Program-made: the position numbers and the translations under genes
NCBI GenBank assembly: GCA_025656435.1
Contig: JAHXHT010000013.1
Location: 1 to 20,208 of the forward strand
Length of the DNA stretch: 20,208 bases
Source of the DNA: Candidatus Thiodiazotropha sp. (ex Gloverina cf. vestifex)
GTDB taxonomy: Bacteria > Pseudomonadota > Gammaproteobacteria > Chromatiales > Chromatiaceae
Direction: 5' to 3'
In this document: piece by piece, positions 1-7,695 of the stretch
Layout: every line of letters begins with the position of its first letter
Position numbering within the stretch: position 1 is the first letter of the stretch
Notes under the pieces: generated by a model
Databases searched by the model: none
What the model saw: only the letters and a program-made list of their open reading frames with translations
Told to the model about the DNA's origin: nothing

Positions 1-1
1 T

Positions 2-899
2 TTTAACCATCGGCGTGATAATGTCTATGTACTCGTTCTAAAACTGCTTCGAGAGAAGCCGATTGGACTCGCTTAGCTTCCTAAGACCCAAGTTTAATAT
101 CCGGCCGGCAACGGATGACCGCCCCTATTTCCACCATTTCTTCAAATGGCAGAGCTTTATTGAAGCCTTTCAAATGCGTGGCCAGGGTGGAATGCCATTG
201 ATCGAGTGGGGCTATGTCGTCTTGGTGATGACATTCTTGGTGACACTGATCATAAGTTCACTTCTGATCCTTCTACCTCTCTCTCTACTGAACCCAGGCA
301 GGGTTATTGAGAAACCAGCACCTATCAAGAGATGGCGGGTACTGCTCTACTTCTTTGGTATCGGCTTGGCATTCCTCTTTATTGAGATCGCTTTCATTCA
401 GAAATTTCACCGTTTCCTGCACCACCCTGTTTATGCCATCGCCATCACCCTGACAGCATTCCTGGTATTTGCTGGCCTGGGTAGCTTGAGCAGTCATCGG
501 CTGGCCCATCAGTTCGGACCGTATAGACTCGTGATTCTGGCTGTCGTCTGTATCGGCATACTGAGTATCAGCTACCTGCTGTTACTCGAGCCACTATTTA
601 ACACACTGGGTTTTTATCCACTTGTTGTGAAGATGTTAATCTCCCTCCTGCTGATCGCCCCACTGGCTTTTGTCATGGGCATGCCTTTTCCTCTGGCACT
701 CTCAACATTGAAAGCCGAGGCTGAATCATTGCTCCCCTGGGCATGGGGCATCAATGGTTATGCCTCTGTCACCAGTGCCATCCTGGCGACTCTGGTTGCC
801 ATCCACTTCGGTTTCCAGGTAGTTATACTCACTGCAGTTCTGACCTATCTATTAACCCTTTTTGTATTTCCGAAACGACTCCAGACTGACACGCCATAG
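2..899 (+). pseudogene. Spermidine-synthase-like membrane protein, C-terminal part, frameshifted
   Basis: The 63-899 frame (about 278 codons) encodes a multi-pass membrane region with about seven hydrophobic segments. It carries hallmarks of large membrane-fused spermidine synthase/SAM-methyltransferase-like proteins: an IRPATDDRPYF motif just before the membrane part, FLFIEIAFIQKF followed by HPVYA, and a PFPLAL...WAWGINGYASV segment. The preceding Rossmann-like part appears in another frame: bases 2-73 read ...RRDNVYVLVLKLLREKPIGLA and hit TAG at 74-76. The 63 frame has its own stop at 39-41 and only a TTG available as start near its beginning. In the family, tens of residues normally lie between the RDNVYVLVLK strand and the IRPATDD motif; here almost none do. 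I infer a deletion plus frameshift, so the gene is probably non-functional, although a sequencing error cannot be excluded. The 5' part lies outside the window. Confidence 0.65.
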
Positions 900-919
900 C
901 ATTCTTGCCAAATGAATGA

Positions 920-1189
920 AGTCACACAATAAACTGTCATCCGCCTATTCCATTTATACAGATACGGACCAATCGCTGCCGCCGTCACCTCGTCTACCAA
1001 AACGATAGTTTTCAAGGACTGCTCAACCTGCCCGATGTGGCCAATGTCCTGGCTGATAACACTGCTGGAAAAAATCTGCCGGTCAATCTGGTTGGTGGAA
1101 TCACACCTATAGCGGTACTGGCTGTCATCGGCATGCTGATCTCGCATATCCCTGACATGCTGCAGTTCGCTGATCGCACCATGAACTGA
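920..1189 (+). other. Open frame without start codon, possible gene remnant
   Basis: Between the broken membrane gene and the efflux operon there is no convincing gene. One plus-strand frame is open for about 89 codons, from just after a TGA at 917 to the TGA at 1187. It reads sensibly in its second half (...LLNLPDVANVLADNT..., then a hydrophobic stretch LVGGITPIAVLAVIGMLIS, ending DMLQFADRTMN). The first in-frame ATG is only at 1133, and no ribosome binding site precedes it. I do not recognise the family. It could be the tail of a decayed membrane protein gene or chance. The rest of 900-1229 shows nothing I can name. Confidence 0.25.
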
Positions 1190-1229
1190 CCGCCAATGGG
1201 GTTACGTCTAATCAAAACCATAATTTCAA

Positions 1230-1258
1230 TCAAACGTTTGACTTAATCAATTGTTTGA
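1230..1258. promoter_or_regulatory. Tandem palindromic operator, probable TetR/CecR binding site
   Basis: A perfect 12-bp palindrome, TCAAACGTTTGA (1230-1241), is followed 17 bp later by a close copy, TCAATTGTTTGA (1247-1258), identical at 10 of 12 positions. Extended by flanking bases, both units start AATCAA. They overlap the -35 box and spacer of the promoter upstream of the regulator gene that starts at 1288. This is a typical layout for a TetR-family autorepressor controlling its own efflux operon. Assignment to this repressor is inference from position. Confidence 0.6.
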
Positions 1259-1266
1259 ACTACATT
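1238..1266 (+). promoter_or_regulatory. Sigma-70 promoter of the efflux operon
   Basis: TTGACT (1238-1243) and TACATT (1261-1266) are separated by exactly 17 bp and match the -35 and -10 consensus at 5/6 and 4/6 positions. Transcription would start near 1273, about 15 bp before the regulator ATG at 1288, giving a short leader with only a weak Shine-Dalgarno. Both palindromic operator copies overlap the -35/spacer region, so a bound repressor would block RNA polymerase. Confidence 0.6.
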
Positions 1267-1287
1267 CTCTCCACTTAAGACCTCACG

Positions 1288-1980
1288 ATGTCCGATAACG
1301 AAGAAACCACACACTCGGCAACAAGAAAACGCCTGTTACAGGCGGCGCTGCAAGCCTTCGGTTCGCATGATTATGATGGTGTCAGTACCCGCGAGATCGT
1401 GGAGGCAGCCGAAGCCAATATCTCTGCTATCTCCTACCATTTTGGCGGTAAGCGAGGACTCTATCTTGCCACCGTGGACTTTCTGGCGGAAAAGCTTCAA
1501 AGCGGGATGAACGACCAGTTAGAACAGATTCGGCAGACCGCCGAAGATACACCGCCTGACCGAAGTGCCACTCTGATATGTGACTTTCTACTGCACTTTC
1601 TTGAGCATATATTGCTGGGCGAAATGGGAAAACATGCTCCCGGTATTATTTTTAGAGAGCAGAATCAGCCCACCGAAGCGTTTGATATTCTCTATGAGAA
1701 ACTTTTGGCTCCCATGCACCACACACTGGCTCTTTTAGTGGCTCGCTACCGGGGACAACAAGCATCGGACCCGGAGTCTATCATCATGACACATGCCTTG
1801 ATTGGACAAACAGTCATTTTCCGCATTGGACGGACCACGCTGCTGAGACGATTGAACCTGTCTGCCTACAGCACTGCTAACATTGAAACATTGAAAAACC
1901 AATTGCGGCGCAACTATCTGGCACTGCTCAACTCCCCACCTGACTCGACCGAAACGGATATACGCCACCATGCTGAATAA
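1288..1980 (+). CDS. TetR/AcrR-type transcriptional regulator, CecR (YbiH/DUF1956) family
   Basis: A 230-residue DNA-binding repressor of the TetR superfamily. Residues ~11-60 form the N-terminal helix-turn-helix domain (ATRKRLLQAALQAFG, then VSTREIVEAAEANISAISYHF and GGKRGLYLA). The C-terminal half resembles the CecR/YbiH ligand domain, with a REQNQPTEAFDILYEKL segment and a late ALIGQTVIFRIGRTTLLRRL segment. E. coli CecR controls drug-export genes; here the neighbours are an adaptor and an RND pump whose genes overlap or nearly overlap it. The gene starts at ATG 1288, behind a clear promoter with two palindromic operators, so autoregulation of the whole operon is likely. The inducer is unknown. 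Confidence 0.88.
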   Translation: MSDNEETTHSATRKRLLQAALQAFGSHDYDGVSTREIVEAAEANISAISYHFGGKRGLYLATVDFLAEKLQSGMNDQLEQIRQTAEDTPPDRSATLICDFLLHFLEHILLGEMGKHAPGIIFREQNQPTEAFDILYEKLLAPMHHTLALLVARYRGQQASDPESIIMTHALIGQTVIFRIGRTTLLRRLNLSAYSTANIETLKNQLRRNYLALLNSPPDSTETDIRHHAE

Positions 1981-3289
1981 TCATCCTCACTGGCGAAAAC
2001 TGCTCATACTACCCCCGATCCTACTGGGAGTTTTACTGTTGATGCTGATGGCCGGCAATAAGGAATCGCCAGTCAAAACGGAAGGCAGCGAACCCACTAA
2101 AATGGTTCGCATCATCGAGACGCCTCAACTTGAGTTGATTCCCGTTGCGGAGGGGTTTGGCTCTATTCAGCCAGCGCGTGTCTGGTCCGGTATTGCACAG
2201 GTTTCCGGTCGTATTGTGGAACTCCATCCCCGCCTTAGAGACGGAGAGATCATTAGCCAGGACAGCTTGCTGTTAAAGATTGATCCTGCTGACTATGAGC
2301 TCAATCTCGCTCAGGCAGAGGCGGAGCTGGCAGAGCTTGAAGTGGAAGAGACCAATGCCAAGGCCTCTCTTTCCATTGAACAAAGAAGTCTAAATATTGC
2401 GCAGCGGGAATTAGCGCGCATCACCAAGCTGGCAGCCAAAGGCACTGCTTCCCAGAGTGATGTAGACGATGCTGAGCGAAACCTGCTGAACAGCCGTAAC
2501 GCTGTACAAAATGTGAAAAACAGCCTGGCGCTGATACCGACAAAGCGTAAGGTACTTGTGGCCAAAAAAACCCAGGCCGAGAGAGGCCTGGAAAACACCA
2601 GCGTGCACGCGCCATTTAATCTGCGTGTGGCTAACATGGGGATAGAGATCGATCAGTTTGTCAGCAAAGGAGAGATGTTGCTGGAAGGTGATGCCGTCGA
2701 CCGGGTCGAGGTCATTGCAAGATTCCCCATGTCCTCTTTGCGTCGTCTCTTCATCGGTCGCGAACTGGCAGATATCAGCAGTGATCTCCTGAATGGAAAG
2801 CTGGCGGAGTTTGTCGCCTTTCAACCCCAGGTTCGTCTCGACATGGGAACGACCATTGCTGATTGGGATGCCGAATTTGTCCGTTTCAGTGACAATGTGG
2901 ATCCTGAGACCCGGACTATGGGAGTCGTGGTTGCTGTCGACAAGCCCTTTGAAAAGGTCATACCGGGTCTCCGTCCCCCTCTCTCAAAAGGCATGTTCGT
3001 CCAGGTGCTCCTGCAGGGCAAACCACAACAGAATCGCATTGTAGTACCGCGCTCTGCTGTCAGAAACGGTATTGTTTATCTGGCTGATAATCAGAACAGA
3101 CTGCGTCGTCAACCCGTGGAGATTCTGTTCAGTCAGGGTGAAATCAGTATTGTCGCAAAAGGTATTGAGGCGGGCCAAAATATCGTGGTATCCGACCTGG
3201 TCCCTGCCGTCAGCGGTATGCTGCTGCAGACATCAACGGACGAATCCCTGACGGAGTCCATAGCACGCGCTGCGAGGGGCCAGCTATGA
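1970..3289 (+). CDS. RND efflux periplasmic adaptor (membrane fusion) subunit
   Basis: A 439-residue HlyD/AcrA-like membrane fusion protein linking an inner-membrane RND pump to an outer-membrane channel. A single N-terminal hydrophobic anchor lies at residues ~11-29 with no lipobox cysteine, so it is probably membrane-anchored rather than a lipoprotein. A biotinyl-lipoyl-like half follows (VSGRIVELHPRLRDGE), then a long charged alpha-helical hairpin at about residues 105-205 rich in Leu/Glu/Lys/Arg, the second lipoyl half (TSVHAPFNLRVANMGIEIDQFV) and beta-barrel/membrane-proximal domains. The start overlaps the end of the regulator gene by 11 bp and the stop overlaps the pump gene by 4 bp (ATGA), so the three are translationally coupled. 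No outer-membrane factor gene is present in the window, so a TolC-like channel must come from elsewhere. Confidence 0.9.
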   Translation: MLNNHPHWRKLLILPPILLGVLLLMLMAGNKESPVKTEGSEPTKMVRIIETPQLELIPVAEGFGSIQPARVWSGIAQVSGRIVELHPRLRDGEIISQDSLLLKIDPADYELNLAQAEAELAELEVEETNAKASLSIEQRSLNIAQRELARITKLAAKGTASQSDVDDAERNLLNSRNAVQNVKNSLALIPTKRKVLVAKKTQAERGLENTSVHAPFNLRVANMGIEIDQFVSKGEMLLEGDAVDRVEVIARFPMSSLRRLFIGRELADISSDLLNGKLAEFVAFQPQVRLDMGTTIADWDAEFVRFSDNVDPETRTMGVVVAVDKPFEKVIPGLRPPLSKGMFVQVLLQGKPQQNRIVVPRSAVRNGIVYLADNQNRLRRQPVEILFSQGEISIVAKGIEAGQNIVVSDLVPAVSGMLLQTSTDESLTESIARAARGQL

Positions 3290-6200
3290 TCGATTGGTTC
3301 GCCCGCCATCCCACAGCAGCCAATCTCCTCATGGCATCCATCATGCTGCTAGGGCTGACCGCCCTGCCCGGTCTGCAACGTGAAACGCTGCCAGAAATCC
3401 AAAATGATGAAGTGGAAATCAGTGTCATATACAAAGGCGCCACGGCAGACGATGTGGAAGATGCGGTCTGCCGTCGTCTGGAGGATGCCCTTGAAGGGAT
3501 CAGTGATCTGGATGAGATGCGCTGTGAATCCCGAGAGGGTATGGGTGTCGCCACTGCGGTTATGATCGAAAGCGCCGACATGGCGCGTTTCCTTGATGAC
3601 GTCAATGCAGAGGTCGATGCCATCGACGATTTCCCCGATCAGACCGAACTCCCGGTGATAAAAGAGTTGGGGCGCACCGAGCCAGTGATCTCTCTCGCTG
3701 TCACAGGACCTGAAGATCCGGTGGCCCTCAAAGCTTACGCTGAAAATCTGAAATCTCTGTTGCTGACCCAAGAGGATATTGCCGAAGTCACTATTAACGG
3801 TTTCTCCGATCATCATATCCGGATAGAAATCCCGGATTGGCGATTACGTCAGTTCGGCCTATCCGCAAGTGATGTCGCTAGTGCCGTGGGTCGTCACAGT
3901 GTCAGTACACCCGCTGGCCGTCTAGAGGGTGAGCATGAAGACATTTTGATCCGCTTCGATGATCAGCGTAAACGTGTGGATGAGTTTTACGACCTGGCTG
4001 TCATCTCAAGCAGCAGTGGCGCCACTATTCGTCTCGGCGAGATCGCAAAGATTACGGATCGGTTCGATCGGGATGAGGAGAAAATTAGCTTTAACGGCGA
4101 ACGAGCAGCCGTCTTAAATATCGCCAAAACACGCTCACAGGATATTCTGAAAGTCCTCGATACGGTTAAACGATTTGTTGAGGGAGAGAGTCTTAATGCC
4201 CCTCAGGGCATCGCCCTGACCCTTACACAGGACCGGGCATCGGTGGTACAGGACCGGCTTGATATGCTGGTGCGCAATGGCGCACAGGGACTGTTGGCGG
4301 TGTTCATGGTGCTCTGGCTGTTCTTCAGTTTACGTTATAGTTTTTGGGTCACCATGGGGCTGCCGGTCTCGTTTCTGGGTGCACTGTTTGTTCTGCCGAT
4401 GGTCGGCGTCACGATCAATATGATTTCCATGGTCGGTCTGCTGATCGGTATCGGTCTGTTGATGGATGATGCCATTGTGATTGCCGAAAACATCGCTTCT
4501 CGCATGACCAAGGGAGACAAACCATTACATGCCGCAATAACCGGTGTGCGTCAGGTTTTACCGGGTATCGCCTCATCCTTCGCCACCACGCTGATGGTAT
4601 TCGGTTCTCTTGCTTTCATCACCGGCGACATCGGCCAAATACTTCGTATCATGCCGATCGTGCTGATTATTGTAATCAGTGTCAGTCTGTTTGAGGCCTT
4701 TTTGATTCTGCCGCACCATTTGAGCCACTCATTGGCCCATATGAAGAAGACGCAACCCTCCCGGTTCCGGCAGGGATTTGAAAGCCGCTTTGATAAATTT
4801 CGAGAAAACTGGTTTGGACCCCTCCTGGATAGGGCGATTGAGTATCGTTATCTCACTCTCGGCATCGTTTTGATGTTGCTGATCCTCGCCATTGCCATGC
4901 CGGTTGGGGGAAAACTGAAATTTGTCGGTTTCCCTGACCTGGACGGCGATGTTCTCGAGGCCCGTGTCCTGTTGCCGCAAGGGACACCTTTAAAACAGAC
5001 CGAAGCCGTTGTCGAAAAGATCACCCAGGCGCTGAAACGCACTAACCAGACCTTTTTACCAGATCAGCCCGAGTCACAACCACTGGTGCAAAATATCACC
5101 GTCATCTATGGTCAAAACCCGGATGCCTATGAAACAGGTCCCCACGTAGCCCGTGTGGTTGCAGATCTGTTGAGTGCCGAGATCCGCAACGCTAAGTTGG
5201 ACGATGTCATCAACCGTTGGCGGAAAGAGACCGGCACACTGAATGATGTCATCTCAGTTAAGTTCACAGAGCCTGCTTTCGGTCCTGGTGGCCGCCCCAT
5301 CGATTTACGACTGTTGGGCTATGATCTGGATCGTCTGAAGATGGCTTCAAGCGAGCTGCAGAACTGGCTCAACAGCTATCAGGGCGTGAATGATCTGAGT
5401 GATGATCTGCGTCCGGGCAAGCGAGAGTTCCGACTCCACCTTAAGTCGGGGGCCGGCGTCCTGGGACTCGATGCGCAACAGGTAGCCGAGCAGGTCAGGG
5501 CTGCCTATCAGGGTATAAAAATCGATGAGTTTCCGGTGGGACCCGAAACCTATGAGGTCAACCTTAAACTAACCGCAGATGATCGTACGGATGCTGAAGA
5601 TCTCTACAACCTGAGCATCACCGGCCCGAACGGTTCACTGATTCCTCTCTCTGCCGTTGCCGATATCGAAGAAGTCCGGGGCTGGGCGCGTATCAATCGT
5701 GTTAACCGGCAGCGTGCTATCACAGTACAGGGGGATGTAGACCGCAGTCAGGTCAATGCACAGGAATTGCTCGGTCTGGCAAACGCCACCTTCATTCCGG
5801 GCTTGCTCGAACGCTATCCCGATGTCAAATACGACATACAGGGAGAGAGTAAAGAGTCTGCAAAAACCGGCCAGTCTATCGTACGTAACGTGCTACTTGG
5901 CTTGATCGGTGTCTATATGCTGTTAGCGCTCCAGTTCAAGGGCTATGTGGCGCCGTTGACGGTCATGATCGTGATTCCCTCGGCATTGATTGGGGTGGTA
6001 TTCGGGCATATGGCCCTCGGCCTGGATCTGACCATGCCCAGTATCGTCGGCATGGCTTCCCTGTTCGGCGTTGTGGTTAACGACTCGATTCTGTTGGTGG
6101 TGTTCATTCGGGATGCCCGTGCCAGTGGTACTGCAGTGGCACTTGCCGCACAGCAGGCTGCCCGTGCCCGCTTCAGACCTATTCTGCTGACATCAATCAG

Positions 6201-6429
6201 CACCATAGCCGGCTTGACTCCCCTGTTATTGGAGAAAAGCCTGCAGGCCCAGATTCTCATCCCCCTTGCAGCCAGCATCGCCTTTGGTCTGACTGCAGCC
6301 ACACTGGTCGCTTTGTTTCTGGTGCCTTCTGTCTACTGCATCCTCGATGACTTCAATCTACTCGGCAAACTACACGATGAGACAGATGAGGAAGAAATCG
6401 TCTTACCTTCCCAGCAAAACAACGCATGA
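3286..6429 (+). CDS. RND-family inner-membrane efflux transporter (AcrB-like)
   Basis: A 1047-residue, full-length RND pump that would export substrates using the proton gradient as the AcrB-like trimer of a tripartite system. The usual duplicated layout is visible: TM1 near residues 10-30, a periplasmic porter loop, a TM2-TM6 bundle at ~335-475, TM7 near 525-545, a second porter loop, and TM8-TM12 at ~870-1025. TM4 has the essential aspartate pair D394-D395 in the GIGLLMDDAIVIAENI motif. At the position of AcrB Lys940, TM10 has Asn932 followed by Asp933 (GVVVNDSILLV), a pattern seen in many non-AcrB RND branches. The gene is coupled to the adaptor gene by ATGA. The substrate cannot be told from the sequence; the CecR-type regulator hints at organic compounds or drugs rather than metals. 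Confidence 0.92.
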   Translation: MIDWFARHPTAANLLMASIMLLGLTALPGLQRETLPEIQNDEVEISVIYKGATADDVEDAVCRRLEDALEGISDLDEMRCESREGMGVATAVMIESADMARFLDDVNAEVDAIDDFPDQTELPVIKELGRTEPVISLAVTGPEDPVALKAYAENLKSLLLTQEDIAEVTINGFSDHHIRIEIPDWRLRQFGLSASDVASAVGRHSVSTPAGRLEGEHEDILIRFDDQRKRVDEFYDLAVISSSSGATIRLGEIAKITDRFDRDEEKISFNGERAAVLNIAKTRSQDILKVLDTVKRFVEGESLNAPQGIALTLTQDRASVVQDRLDMLVRNGAQGLLAVFMVLWLFFSLRYSFWVTMGLPVSFLGALFVLPMVGVTINMISMVGLLIGIGLLMDDAIVIAENIASRMTKGDKPLHAAITGVRQVLPGIASSFATTLMVFGSLAFITGDIGQILRIMPIVLIIVISVSLFEAFLILPHHLSHSLAHMKKTQPSRFRQGFESRFDKFRENWFGPLLDRAIEYRYLTLGIVLMLLILAIAMPVGGKLKFVGFPDLDGDVLEARVLLPQGTPLKQTEAVVEKITQALKRTNQTFLPDQPESQPLVQNITVIYGQNPDAYETGPHVARVVADLLSAEIRNAKLDDVINRWRKETGTLNDVISVKFTEPAFGPGGRPIDLRLLGYDLDRLKMASSELQNWLNSYQGVNDLSDDLRPGKREFRLHLKSGAGVLGLDAQQVAEQVRAAYQGIKIDEFPVGPETYEVNLKLTADDRTDAEDLYNLSITGPNGSLIPLSAVADIEEVRGWARINRVNRQRAITVQGDVDRSQVNAQELLGLANATFIPGLLERYPDVKYDIQGESKESAKTGQSIVRNVLLGLIGVYMLLALQFKGYVAPLTVMIVIPSALIGVVFGHMALGLDLTMPSIVGMASLFGVVVNDSILLVVFIRDARASGTAVALAAQQAARARFRPILLTSISTIAGLTPLLLEKSLQAQILIPLAASIAFGLTAATLVALFLVPSVYCILDDFNLLGKLHDETDEEEIVLPSQQNNA

Positions 6430-6571
6430 CACATAAGAGATTGCATTCATTGTGAAGGTGTTGAATCACCCTCGGATATCATTCCAAACTCAAGAATAGC
6501 GACTCAGGCACGCTAACCTTTCTATCAAACCCGCTGACATGGGCAGTCATATCAAAAAGAATCCAAAAAAC

Positions 6572-7171
6572 ATGAAAAAGGGACAACTCTTCTATCTGAT
6601 GGGTGGCTCCGGGGTCGGCAAAGACAGCCTACTGCATTACCTGGAATCTCATCTGGCCTCATCTGCTCGCGTGGTAGTCCCTCGCCGCTATATTACGAGA
6701 AAGATCCACGCCGGCGGCGAGCCGCATATCGAGATCACCCCTGAAGCCTTTCAGCAACGTGTGGTGGAAGGCGGCTTCGCCATGCAATGGCAGAGCCACG
6801 GATTCTCCTACGGCATCGGCACTGAAATCGATAGATGGCTGAGTGACGGTTATCAGGTTATTGTCAATGGCTCACGCCACTACCTGGAGGCAGCGATACA
6901 GGACTACCCAAATCTTCAGCTAGTACTAGTCACTGTGTCTCACAAGACACTCCACGAACGGCTGACAATGCGTGGAAGGGAGAGTCACCAAGAAATTGAA
7001 AAGCGCCTGCAGCGGGCCGAAGCGCTAGACCGGGCGCTCATGCACACAGATCTGATCAGGCTGAGCAATGATGGGCCTCTCTCCGAAGCGGGTGAGGCTT
7101 TATTAGGTCTCATTCTGTCGAAAGATAACCCACATTTGATGGCATTGGAGCCGAAGACGGCTACTGCTTAA
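6572..7171 (+). CDS. phnN: PhnN-like ribose 1,5-bisphosphate phosphokinase
   Basis: A P-loop kinase of the guanylate-kinase-like PhnN family, which phosphorylates ribose 1,5-bisphosphate to PRPP in the C-P lyase phosphonate pathway. The Walker A is GGSGVGKDS (residues 11-19 from the chosen start), with the Lys-Asp-Ser ending characteristic of PhnN. It is followed by PRRYITRK, an FAMQWQSHGFSYGI substrate-loop-like segment and VNGSRHYLEAA. I prefer ATG 6572 (199 aa) because PhnN proteins are about 185-195 aa and begin a few residues before the beta strand; an upstream in-frame ATG at 6539 would add 11 polar residues. No other phn genes are nearby, so the kinase may make PRPP outside phosphonate use, or the rest of the operon is elsewhere. 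The stop codon abuts an inverted-repeat element, so the last residues may be altered. Confidence 0.82.
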   Translation: MKKGQLFYLMGGSGVGKDSLLHYLESHLASSARVVVPRRYITRKIHAGGEPHIEITPEAFQQRVVEGGFAMQWQSHGFSYGIGTEIDRWLSDGYQVIVNGSRHYLEAAIQDYPNLQLVLVTVSHKTLHERLTMRGRESHQEIEKRLQRAEALDRALMHTDLIRLSNDGPLSEAGEALLGLILSKDNPHLMALEPKTATA

Positions 7172-7334
7172 GACAGCTCTGAACAAGTCTTGGCGAGCCA
7201 GATTGTGAGTCAAAAACTTTCGCATCAAGGCGTCAATCTTGGCAATAGCCGGACTATTGCCAAGATTGACGACGCAGAAGCGGAAGCTTTTTAGCTCGCA
7301 AGATGCCCGACCATGACTTGGTTCAGTGCTTCCG
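7171..7334. repeat. Long imperfect inverted repeat, MITE-like element
   Basis: The region is an imperfect palindrome of about 164 bp centred near 7251. The core is a perfect 18-bp stem, CGTCAATCTTGGCAATAG (7231-7248), pairing with 7254-7271 around a 5-base CCGGA loop. Outward symmetry continues with TTGTGAG...AAAAACTTTCGC on the left against GCGGAAGCTTTTTAGCTCGCAA on the right, and further out AGCTCTGAACAAGTC against the complement GAAGCACTGAACCAAGTC. TTA flanks both ends (7168-7170 and 7335-7337), a possible 3-bp target duplication. No transposase gene is inside. It lies at the phnN stop codon. Long non-coding palindromes with IS-like ends are typical of miniature inverted-repeat elements. 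No T-tract follows the core stem directly, so it is not a classical terminator, though the RNA hairpin could still protect or stop transcripts. Confidence 0.55.
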
Positions 7335-7337
7335 TTA

Positions 7338-7695
7338 GCATCAATTCAGCCAATAGCTGGCGGCGTTGACAGGTAAAACCCCCGGTCATCCACTGCACTT
7401 ATTTGTCTGCTATTGAAACAAGAAACAGCTACGCCCATCCTAACTTTGTCTCGCCATTTGCAGCATTTCACTTTTCTTTTCGCCCTATCTCCTTTAATAT
7501 AAGGGATTAGTAATATTGGGGCTGCAACGGTCCCTGACTAAAATCAATAGCTTACAAGCAGTTCGATTACGCCTCTGCAAAAGTCAACTGTGAGCAGTAA
7601 ATGCATCGTCTGCCACGGACTGTCCATCGATTCCGTCGCGCAATTCGGGGTACGAAGCAACCGGTAAGCGACCGAACCCATGAGTGAGCGCAAAT
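7338..7695. other. Intergenic leader before the SulP-DAC cluster
   Basis: No gene was found here on either strand. The DNA becomes AT-rich around 7440-7520, with TAATAT at 7495-7500 and another TAATATT near 7511, after which there are about 180 bases before the SulP start. This is the natural place for the promoter and any CO2-responsive control of the cluster, but I cannot pair a good -35 with the TAATAT box. No riboswitch or terminator could be recognised. Confidence 0.4.

Noticed and set aside
3286..6429. Heavy-metal (CusA-type) RND pump
   Set aside because: No methionine-rich or CusA-type metal-path motifs were seen, and the regulator is TetR/CecR-type rather than a metal two-component system.
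6453..6475. GGTG/CACC hairpin after the RND gene as terminator
   Set aside because: Only four paired bases with no following T-tract; not convincing.
7231..7271. Rho-independent terminator of phnN
   Set aside because: The 18-bp stem is perfect but no T-tract follows immediately; the nearest run (CTTTTT) is more than a dozen bases away, and symmetry extends well beyond the stem, fitting a mobile repeat better.
7366..7394. TTGACA as -35 box of a promoter for the SulP-DAC cluster
   Set aside because: With 17-bp spacing the -10 position reads TCCACT, which is not a plausible -10 box.
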